Shown piece by piece: positions 26,894 through 33,253 of a stretch of DNA of 64,000 bases; positions within the stretch are counted from its first letter, which is position 1, and each line of letters begins with the position of its first letter. Both the position numbers and the translations under genes were made by a program. The notes under the pieces were generated by a model. The model did not search any database. It was given only the letters and a program-made list of their open reading frames with translations, and was not told where the DNA came from. The stretch is from Bifidobacterium callitrichos DSM 23973. Lineage in GTDB: Bacteria > Actinomycetota > Actinomycetes > Actinomycetales > Bifidobacteriaceae. The stretch lies in contig NZ_JGYS01000016.1 of the NCBI RefSeq assembly GCF_000741175.1, positions 1-64,000 of the forward strand, read 5' to 3'.

Positions 26894-27006
26894 TTAGATT
26901 CGCTGCAACTCGGTCATGGCGACATAGTGCAATACGTCGAACCGTTCCGGGGCGATGCGATGGACAAACCCGAAATCGGGCGAGCAACATGCCGGTATGT
27001 CGATCC
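26894..27006 (-). pseudogene. Decayed 3' fragment of a SAM methyltransferase gene
   Basis: The first 66 bases (26894-26959) match the 3' end of the methyltransferase gene at 28244-28309 with about eight mismatches. They encode a C-terminus reading IAPERFDVLHYVAMTELQRI before a TAA. The next roughly 45 bases match an internal part of the same gene (near 28443-28495), so about 130 bases are missing between. The two parts remain in frame. No 5' portion is present; the copy ends before the XRE gene. Confidence 0.7.
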
Positions 27007-27029
27007 AGGACCTTCGCGAGCGAGAAGAA

Positions 27030-27488
27030 CTACGCTTCATGCCGCCACCGTTTGAGCGTGGGCAGTAGTGCTGACATATAGTCCTCGGCCTGTTCGACGT
27101 CGATATGGCAGGATTCGGCCATCATCGGCGCACACTCGGCGATCAGCTCGTCGCTGTCGACGTAGTCCTGCAGGAATCCGCCGTTGTCATAGCAGTACCT
27201 GCAGTAGTCGCCATTGCGGGCGCCATCCGCTTCGGTGCCGCGATCCTCCGAACCACGGAACGGCATGGCGCAGCTCTGGCAGAATCCGTTGGCAGGCATT
27301 TCCATGAGCCGCGCCATCGGAACGTCGAAGCGGATACTGATGAGCCGTATCATGTCGATGCTCGGCTCGGCTGTGCCCTGCTCCCACCGGGAGAGCGCCT
27401 GCTGGGTGACGTACAGTTCGTGTGCGAACCGTGACTGGGTGAGACCCCGCTCCTCGCGTATGCATTTGATGACCTGACCGACCGACAT
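27030..27488 (-). CDS. XRE family regulator with C-terminal zinc ribbon
   Basis: A 152-residue DNA-binding protein. The N-terminal HTH_3 domain is GQVIKCIREERGLTQSRFAHE...VTQQALSRWEQGTAEPS. After a linker comes a zinc-ribbon signature, CQSCAMPF...CRYCYDNGGF, of the kind found in 'putative zinc ribbon' proteins. The ATG at 27488 has GGGAGGT six bases upstream; an open frame extends further but without a site. It is divergent from the SOS-box-preceded gene at 27799, and is probably a local regulator. Confidence 0.8.
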   Translation of the reverse strand: MSVGQVIKCIREERGLTQSRFAHELYVTQQALSRWEQGTAEPSIDMIRLISIRFDVPMARLMEMPANGFCQSCAMPFRGSEDRGTEADGARNGDYCRYCYDNGGFLQDYVDSDELIAECAPMMAESCHIDVEQAEDYMSALLPTLKRWRHEA

Positions 27489-27546
27489 GATGTACCTCCC
27501 GAGACCGGATGATGGTTTGCGCGCCTCGCCGCGCGCCCGATGCCCC

Positions 27547-27604
27547 CAGTCTAACCGCAGGCACAAAGCCCGCCCCGCACATACAACAAACCGTTGTGGA
27601 AGAC
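27547..27604. repeat. 58-bp dispersed repeat, copy 1
   Basis: This stretch matches 29590-29647 at about 52 of 58 positions. Both copies lie upstream of a minus-strand gene (XRE here, SMR at copy 2). On the minus strand it contains promoter-like TTGTTGTATG and TTAGACT elements, so it may be a duplicated promoter region. Confidence 0.7.
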
Positions 27605-27729
27605 CGAATCGCGGCATGTGTCTATTATGCGGCACTCATCGTTTGCTGCCGGTTTCACCGTTTTCTGCATTTTTCCGTGATCACTGCGCTCACATTGCGT
27701 TGTGCTCACAGTCGAAGTCCACCCCTAGA

Positions 27730-27770
27730 TAGAACATGTGTTCGATACAAGTATTCGAATATTTGTTCGA
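27730..27770 (+). promoter_or_regulatory. Two LexA-like SOS boxes
   Basis: TAGAACATGTGTTCGA at 27730-27745 and TCGAATATTTGTTCGA at 27755-27770 each match the actinobacterial LexA consensus TCGAACATATGTTCGA at 14 of 16 positions. They lie 29-69 bases upstream of the ATG at 27799. The 310-base gap 27489-27798 holds these boxes and repeat copy 1 and nothing else I can support. Confidence 0.65.
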
Positions 27771-27798
27771 CTCTAGTGGTCGGGATTCGAGGCGCATC

Positions 27799-28179
27799 AT
27801 GTTCTGGAGGATCATCACCCACACCTGCGGCCACCGCGAGCGCATCAGCGCCGACGGCCCCTACGTGGTCGTCGAGCAGCGCCTGCGCAAGGCCAGACAG
27901 TCCATGTGCGACTCCTGCACCGGACACGTGAACCGTTGGGACAACAAACTGCTGGGCTTCTGCGACCTGTGGGGTACGCAGCGGCAGTGCGACCAGGCCG
28001 AGCCGATCCGCCGCCGCGCCCTCAACCGCGTCGACGCGCTCGCCCGCCACGCCCGCATCGGCGAACAGGACGCGTTCGCTGTGCTCCGCCGTCAGATCCT
28101 GCACCGCGACGACGCCGCATGGTGGATCGAACACCGCGACGACGCCGTCGAAATCCTCGCACAGAACATCGAACTATAA
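27799..28179 (+). CDS. Hypothetical protein with Cys/His cluster behind SOS boxes
   Basis: A 126-residue protein without a recognised family. The N-terminal part has HTCGHRE and MCDSCTGHVNRW, a CGH...CxxC pattern able to bind zinc. The rest is an Arg/Ala/Asp-rich helical segment (RRRALNRVDALARHARIG) ending in Trp/His/Asp-rich sequence. The ATG at 27799 is preferred because upstream starts fall inside the LexA boxes; GAGGCG precedes it. The tandem SOS boxes suggest DNA-damage induction, as for genes of mobile elements. Confidence 0.55.
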   Translation: MFWRIITHTCGHRERISADGPYVVVEQRLRKARQSMCDSCTGHVNRWDNKLLGFCDLWGTQRQCDQAEPIRRRALNRVDALARHARIGEQDAFAVLRRQILHRDDAAWWIEHRDDAVEILAQNIEL

Positions 28180-28243
28180 GAGCCACACCCGCACCGCGGA
28201 CGACCGTATGGCCGGCACGATGGTGACGACTCGTATTCCAGCC

Positions 28244-29032
28244 TCAGATTCGCTTCAGCTCGGCCATGGCGGCGTAGTGCAGCACGTCGAACCGTTCCGG
28301 GGCGATGCGTTCGAGCATGGCCATATGCTCACGCTCCCATGCGGCGACATGCTCCGGATCAAGTGACGCGCCGATGCCACGGCACGCCTTCATCCGCCCG
28401 TTCCAGCTCTCCCTGGTGAACGGCACCTTCAGCCTGCGCTCCTCATGATGGACGAGTTCGAAACCGGAGGCGGCATAGCAGGCCGGAACGTCGATCGGAT
28501 GCATCCGCTCCCCCGCGCCGCTCCAATGCGGGCTGTACTTGAGGACGAGACGCTCGCTCGCACCGGCGACCTCATCCTCGAACGGCAGCCACTCCATGAC
28601 GAGAATCAGGAACCGACCGCCGGGCTTGAGCAGATGATGCAGCCTGTCGCATACGACCTCATGGTCGAAATACCAGAAGCACTGGCATGCGGTGACCACA
28701 TCAAACGAGGCGTCCGGAACATCGAGATCCTCCGCCGACGACACCCGGTATTCGATGCCATCCATGCCTGCGGACAGCCGACGCGCCTGCTCGATCTGCT
28801 CTGCCGAGATGTCGGTACCGACCCACGTGGCACCATACCGGACCATGTTGCGCGGCAGCACGCCGGTGCCGGTGCCCAGATCGAGCACATGCTGACCGTC
28901 CCGGCACAGGCCGCGGTCGAGGATCATCCGGTAGAACTCCGGCGGGTAGATGTCACGGTATTTCGCGTAATCGGCCGACGCCCTCCCCCAGTCGAACGGC
29001 GTGCCGTCATCTATGCGCTGGTCAACGATCAT
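28244..29032 (-). CDS. Class I SAM-dependent methyltransferase
   Basis: A 262-residue methyltransferase, substrate unknown. The SAM-binding motif I is VLDLGTGTGVLPRNM at about residue 49. GTDISAEQIEQAR (motif II), SSAEDLDVPDASFDVVTACQ (motifs III-IV) and LLKPGGRFLILV follow. The N-terminal FDWGRASADYAKYRDIYP is typical of small-molecule methyltransferases of the Methyltransf_11 group. AGGATG precedes the ATG at 29032. A decayed copy of its 3' end lies 1.3 kb away at 26894. Confidence 0.85.
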   Translation of the reverse strand: MIVDQRIDDGTPFDWGRASADYAKYRDIYPPEFYRMILDRGLCRDGQHVLDLGTGTGVLPRNMVRYGATWVGTDISAEQIEQARRLSAGMDGIEYRVSSAEDLDVPDASFDVVTACQCFWYFDHEVVCDRLHHLLKPGGRFLILVMEWLPFEDEVAGASERLVLKYSPHWSGAGERMHPIDVPACYAASGFELVHHEERRLKVPFTRESWNGRMKACRGIGASLDPEHVAAWEREHMAMLERIAPERFDVLHYAAMAELKRI

Positions 29033-29122
29033 CTCGAATCATCCTTTCCGGCAAGGCCTTGCCCGCCTTGTGATGTCTTCAGTGACTTACATCGTACGCA
29101 GCACACGGCTCAGCCCATCTTG

Positions 29123-29467
29123 TCAGCGAACGGCCGTGTGGCTGCCCCACTGCAACACGACGATGCCGACGATCATGATCGCCATACCCAGCCACATGCG
29201 CCAGTTCAACGGATCGCTGAAGGCGAAATGCGCGATGATCGCGGTGGCGATGATGCCGACGCACGACCACACGCCATACGCCAGCGCGGTGGGCATCCCA
29301 CGGTCCAGCACCATCGCCAGCAGGAAGAAGCAGACGCCGTATCCCACCACCACCGGCACCGCCCATACGAGCTTGCTGAACCCCTCCGAGGCGCGCAGCG
29401 ACAGCGTGGCCATCACCTCGCAGAAAATAGCCCCGAACAGCATCAGCCACGTCAACGCCATACCCAT
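29123..29467 (-). CDS. Small multidrug resistance (SMR) family exporter
   Basis: A 114-residue, four-helix proton-coupled exporter of the EmrE/SugE/QacE family, acting as a dimer in the inner membrane on cationic compounds or guanidinium. The essential Glu is in LFGAIFCEVMATLSLRAS (helix 1). The helix-4 sequence MWLGMAIMIVGIVVLQ is conserved. Whether it is of the drug or guanidinium branch is not resolvable here. It follows repeat copy 2 on the same strand. Confidence 0.88.
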   Translation of the reverse strand: MGMALTWLMLFGAIFCEVMATLSLRASEGFSKLVWAVPVVVGYGVCFFLLAMVLDRGMPTALAYGVWSCVGIIATAIIAHFAFSDPLNWRMWLGMAIMIVGIVVLQWGSHTAVR

Positions 29468-29589
29468 CTCCTCCTTGCGATCTCACTCCGAATCAGCCGA
29501 ACCGGCCATAACATAGCAGTCCACTCTGGACAGGCATCGGACAGGCATCGCCGGCGGCGTAGCGGAGACGGGAGGAAGCTGCCGTCCAT

Positions 29590-29647
29590 CAGTCTAACCG
29601 CAGGCGCACGGCCCGCCCCGCGCATATAACAAACCATTGTGGAAGAC
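29590..29647. repeat. 58-bp dispersed repeat, copy 2
   Basis: Matches 27547-27604 with about six differences. It lies upstream of the SMR exporter in the gap between that gene and the divergent lipoprotein gene, and probably contributes a promoter. Confidence 0.7.
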
Positions 29648-29725
29648 TGATATTACAATTGCTATGGTAGGCAGATATAGCTAATCGGAACACGACGAGA
29701 TTATTCACATCTTAAGAGGCAACTT

Positions 29726-30259
29726 ATGAAGAAAAGACGACTGATTTCAGCAATTACATTAACTTGTTTAGTACTAGTTACTGGTTGCGCTTGTGCAGCC
29801 CCCACATCTGGAACATCATCGGAACAAGTGATCTCAGAAACTTCAAAGCAGAGGACACAATCAATCACACCTGAAACGCAGTCGAATTCCGAGGAGAATG
29901 ATCGTATGATCAGCTTGTCCGTCAATAACACGTCCATTCCTGTAGCATGGGAGGAAAACAGCTCTGTGGAAGAATTACACTCCCTGTTGGGAAATGAAGC
30001 AATTACAATCCATACAGAACGCTATGGCGGATTTGAACAGGTGGGTAGTTTGCCGAAAAGCATCACCAGTGATGATACGAAAATGACAACAGCAGCAGGA
30101 GATATTGTTTTATATAATAGAAATTCAATCGTGTTGTTCTACGGTTCAAATTCATGGTCTTATACAAAATTAGGACGAATTGATGGTATGTCGGCAGAAG
30201 AAATAAAGAAACTACTGGATGTCGAAAAACTGGATATTACGATATCTCCAGTTGAATAA
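29726..30259 (+). CDS. Lipoprotein with cyclophilin-like domain, low GC
   Basis: A 177-residue secreted lipoprotein. The signal peptide ends in a lipobox, LVTGC, followed by a Ser/Thr/Gln-rich linker. From about residue 60 a domain like the 'cyclophilin-like' family found in Firmicutes lipoproteins appears (ISLSVNNTSIPVAWEENSSVEE, GDIVLYNRNSIVLFYGSNSWSYTKLG). AAGAGG precedes the ATG. Codon use is A+T rich and unlike its neighbours, with AAA, GAA and TTA codons common, so it was probably acquired from a low-GC Gram-positive. Confidence 0.8.
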   Translation: MKKRRLISAITLTCLVLVTGCACAAPTSGTSSEQVISETSKQRTQSITPETQSNSEENDRMISLSVNNTSIPVAWEENSSVEELHSLLGNEAITIHTERYGGFEQVGSLPKSITSDDTKMTTAAGDIVLYNRNSIVLFYGSNSWSYTKLGRIDGMSAEEIKKLLDVEKLDITISPVE

Positions 30260-30588
30260 ACACTCTATTGTTAGTTGGAGAGGTTGTTTCGTTGGTTCGA
30301 CTAAGCTTCGTTACCTTCGTTTTCTTTGATTTGACGCCGTTTCCGGACTTTTGTCGGGATTCGTCGATTGCCGGTGATTTCGCTGTTCTCGGGGGCCATC
30401 GTGTCTGAATCGTGTCCGAGCCACAGACACCATGGCAAACCACGGCTCAACAGAGTTGCAGTGAAAGACTGAGTAACAACGAATCGAATCCACCCGCATT
30501 CTAAATGCGGTTACCAGCAGGTCTGGCGAGGTGACTATCGATAACGCGATATTCCTCTTCGCGATTTGCAATAGCGGTGTCATCTCTC
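30260..30588. other. Gene-free gap after the lipoprotein gene
   Basis: No supported gene. A TCGTGTCTGAATCGTGTCCG stretch near 30400-30420 resembles the TGTCTG repeats near 32606-32646. The rest shows nothing I can assign. Confidence 0.5.
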
Positions 30589-30933
30589 CTACAGCCTCTT
30601 GAACCTCTCATACTCCTCTAGGAAGTCATCCTCCAAATACCCATCGTCTGCATACCAGCGGGCGAATTCGCCGAATAAATCCAACGACTCCTCATCCAGT
30701 TTGATGCGTTCGCCCAGCAACGCCTCGAATCCCAGACTGATGCCGATATCCCACTCACCGGCATTGATGTATTCCATGGTCTGAGCAATGTCGTCATCCA
30801 TTCCTTCCCTGCGCAAGATCGTCATCAGCATTTGCTCGATCTTGTCGTCTATGCCTTCGAAACGTTTGTCCGGAGGCCTCCACCCGCGCTCCGTTTTCTT
30901 GTAACCGGGCTCGTAGAAAGGCGTCCACAACAC
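30589..30933 (-). CDS. Orphan immunity-like protein (MafI-like), possibly 5'-truncated
   Basis: The C-terminal 85 residues (DDKIEQMLMTILRREGMDDD... INAGEWDIGISLGFEALLGE) resemble small helical immunity proteins of the MafI kind, which neutralise polymorphic toxins. It ends LEEYERFKRL. The start is doubtful: GTG at 30933 has no clear ribosome site, and the frame runs on into the palindromic repeat cluster. The ATG at 30831 would remove part of the first helix. No toxin gene is adjacent. It may be an orphan left after loss of the toxin. Confidence 0.5.
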   Translation of the reverse strand: MLWTPFYEPGYKKTERGWRPPDKRFEGIDDKIEQMLMTILRREGMDDDIAQTMEYINAGEWDIGISLGFEALLGERIKLDEESLDLFGEFARWYADDGYLEDDFLEEYERFKRL

Positions 30934-30987
30934 TATCGCATCATCAGACCGCGGTGTTGGGTTCCCGCGACGGTGCGTGGGAGTTCC

Positions 30988-31303
30988 CGGGGGATTCAGC
31001 GCGGGAAACCGGAGCGGCCGCGCTGAATCCCCCGGATTCGCGGGACTCAACGCGATTACGGGTGATTTCATCGTTGAATCCCGCAACTCAGACACCCACC
31101 CCGCGGCTACCCGTCGGTCGTGGATTGCGGATCGTTGGAATTCCGCCGTTTTGAGATGGCGCTGCCGGGCGCCTCCGATCCGGTGCCGGTGTGGATGGGG
31201 GTCGTTGCGGGACTCAGCGCGAAAAGCGCGGGGAATCGCGTTGAATCCCCCGGGTCCGGGGGACTCAACGCCGGAATCGGCCTTGGCTGCGCTGAATCCC
31301 CCG
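30988..31303. repeat. Cluster of palindromic half-sites (GGGGGAYTCARCGC type)
   Basis: Repeated 14-base half-sites occur in alternating orientation. The clearest pair is a perfect 17-base inverted repeat, 30988-31004 with 31018-31034, with a 13-base loop. Others are 31040-31052 with 31072-31084 (one mismatch) and 31238-31251 with 31258-31271 (one mismatch), plus single copies near 31209 and 31289. No real gene is visible between 30934 and 31840. Confidence 0.8.
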
Positions 31304-31840
31304 CAGGCGATCGAACCGTGTCGCAACGGAAGGCGGCCGGATCGACGAAACGGCTTGGAATCGTCGGGATGCCGACGTTTTCGGCAATAAAAGCCCTTGT
31401 ATTGAAGGCTTCGCCGGTTTGTGCGGTGAGTGGGCGGGGTTCGGCGTCGTCGGGGGTTTGCGTATGCGGGTATGGAAGAGGCGTTCGCCCGTCAGGTTTG
31501 TTTCCGCCAAGAAATCGAACCGAAGAACAGGGGGGACGCCTGCGCCCACCATGTCTCAGCCGGCGCGCTCAAGCGCATGCCGCATCTGCCCGCCAACGCC
31601 GTGATCGGCACGCCCCGCATCGAACGGGATCGCGCCGGCCGTGAGATCGTCGTCCCGACCCACCCGTATGCGAGGGACGTGGACCGGTACGCCGAATGCG
31701 GCGGGCATGGCCGGCCGTATGACCGTCCGCCCACGCGACGACGGCGGCATCTCGCATCGGGCACACGAGGCTTTTCCCTGAAGCACGCCCCGGCGCGTGG
31801 CCTGCGCCGGACGGAAGGCCCAAAAGGCCCACCCAAGCAG

Positions 31841-31987
31841 ATGAGCGGCGAATGCGCGAAGGCCGGCATACGACTGCCCGCCGCGACCATACGCACATGG
31901 ATCCACCGGAAACGCCTCGCATCCGACGAGCACGGCCACGTCACCCTGCGCGACATCGTGCCGTTGCTGCGCGATCGGGCAAGATGA
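31841..31987 (+). pseudogene. HTH-like fragment, possible phage or plasmid gene remnant
   Basis: The last 48 codons of a longer open frame read as a small helix-turn-helix protein (RLPAATIRTWIHRKRLASDE...VTLRDIVPLL), like the MerR-type or excisionase-type domains of phage proteins. Upstream residues in the same frame look like non-coding shadow sequence. No ribosome site is evident. It may be a remnant of a mobile element. Confidence 0.3.
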
Positions 31988-31997
31988 CAACGACAAA

Positions 31998-32033
31998 ACG
32001 GCCCCGCCCTCCACGATGGGAGAGCGGGGCCGT
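31998..32033 (-). terminator. Strong GC-rich hairpin
   Basis: ACGGCCCCGC (31998-32007) pairs with GCGGGGCCGT (32024-32033), with further pairing inside. On the minus strand it is followed by TTTTG. Confidence 0.5.
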
Positions 32034-32036
32034 ACC

Positions 32037-32525
32037 ATGTTGGATATGGAGGAAGCGAAGCAGCGGCAGCGAGGCAAGCTGTTCTCATGGTGCTTGGTCG
32101 CGAACGTCGTGGACGAGCACGTGGTCGGTCAGGATCACCACATCGAACACGGCACGAAGATCTTCAGCCCCGGCACGAAGGTGTACGTAGCAGACTATTG
32201 GTCTTCGAGTCCATTTGAGCATGGCGGCGTGCTGTATGTCATAGGCAAGGCCCGCAGGCAGTGGCGTCTCGTCGCGGCGTATATCGCGCGTGACCGGTTG
32301 ACGAATTTCCGCACCAAGCAGGTGTTCGATCCGAAAGCGCTGCGCCGCATGGCTCAGGATGAGGGACAGAACCGGGTGAGGCCGGGGCAGTTCATCCGCT
32401 GGTGGGGCAAGGACGATGAGGCCCGCAGACGGGTCGAGAAGGAAGCGGCCTACTACAACCAGGACATCTACTCGGTACGGCGACGTGAGTGGGAAGCGTC
32501 CAGACGTCGTATGGAGGAATTGTGA
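32037..32525 (+). CDS. Hypothetical protein
   Basis: About 162 residues, no recognised family. The middle, YVADYWSSSPFEHGGVLYVIGKARRQWRLVAAYI, is beta-rich. The C-terminal third is charged and helical (DDEARRRVEKEAAYYNQD... RRREWEASRRRMEEL). Start codons at 32037 (MLDMEEAK) and 32046 are both possible; neither has a ribosome site. It has host-like codon use and stands alone between a hairpin and the tRNA-Pro region. Similar small proteins occur in actinobacterial accessory DNA, but I can give no function. Confidence 0.45.
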   Translation: MLDMEEAKQRQRGKLFSWCLVANVVDEHVVGQDHHIEHGTKIFSPGTKVYVADYWSSSPFEHGGVLYVIGKARRQWRLVAAYIARDRLTNFRTKQVFDPKALRRMAQDEGQNRVRPGQFIRWWGKDDEARRRVEKEAAYYNQDIYSVRRREWEASRRRMEEL

Positions 32526-32679
32526 AAAGTCGCCGCGGAACAGTCGGGGAAGTCGCCGGACGAACGCTCGAAAATGGCTTGATTTGAGGCGTGTTGCGGG
32601 GGCGTCGTGTCTGGTCGTGTCTGAAAATCGTGTCTGAATCATGTCTGGAAGGCCCGAAAGAGGGAGTTCAGACGATAAC

Positions 32680-32713
32680 AAAAAAGCCCGGAATCGTTGG
32701 AATTCCGGGCTTT
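32680..32713 (-). terminator. Rho-independent terminator after tRNA-Pro
   Basis: On the minus strand, AAAGCCCGGAAT and ATTCCGGGCTTTTTTG form a 12-base stem followed by T residues, directly beyond the tRNA CCA end. Confidence 0.85.
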
Positions 32714-32717
32714 CTGG

Positions 32718-32791
<74 letters not shown>

Positions 32792-32948
32792 ATGCTGCGT
32801 TTTGCAACAGTCGATTAATTTACCAGAAACTTTCAGGAACGCAACTCGGCGTGTTTCGCCGGATTCCAGGCCTCCGCCGAATCAACCAACCGACGCCACC
32901 AGCCCCGACCGACGCCAGCGACGCCACCGACAGTCATCGATCGCCTCT

Positions 32949-33060
32949 AGGCGCAACAGATTCCCGAAATGAACCCATTGCCCGTGAGATTGTTGCTCTG
33001 GGTCCAAGTCAGCGCAACAATCTCACGAACTGCGACCTGATTTCGGGAATATGTCGCGCT
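32949..33060. repeat. About 110-bp nested inverted repeat element
   Basis: Two pairs of arms are nested: ATTCCCGAAAT (32960-32970) with ATTTCGGGAAT (33040-33050), and GTGAGATTGTTGC (32984-32996) with GCAACAATCTCAC (33014-33026). Outer ends GGCGCAACAG and ATGTCGCGCT are only partly complementary. No ORF is supported from 32792 to 33253. Confidence 0.7.
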
Positions 33061-33078
33061 GAAATGCAAACAAATGCG

Positions 33079-33124
33079 AACGGGGCTGTTCATGATCCAA
33101 GATGGATCCACGAACAGCCCCGTT
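33079..33124. terminator. Long perfect-arm hairpin upstream of cmk-der
   Basis: AACGGGGCTGTTC (33079-33091) pairs with GAACAGCCCCGTT (33112-33124) around a 20-base loop. It is 130 bases beyond the cmk-der stop on the minus strand and is a plausible transcription stop for that operon. Confidence 0.6.
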
Positions 33125-33253
33125 ATCCCCACAGGCGGCAAGCTGGCGGATGGTCACTCTGCTCGATCGTCGATTGCCGCTGTCAATGCAGCTGTCGATT
33201 ACCGCCTGATTGCCACCTACTCTGCAACCAGGCGGCAACCAGACCGCTATTTG

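Noticed and set aside
30934..31326. N-terminal extension of the immunity-like frame
   Set aside because: It runs through the palindromic repeat cluster and has no protein-like character.
31430..31840. Upstream part of the 185-residue plus-strand frame
   Set aside because: Arg/His/Pro-rich sequence without domains or a ribosome site; only the last 48 codons look protein-like.
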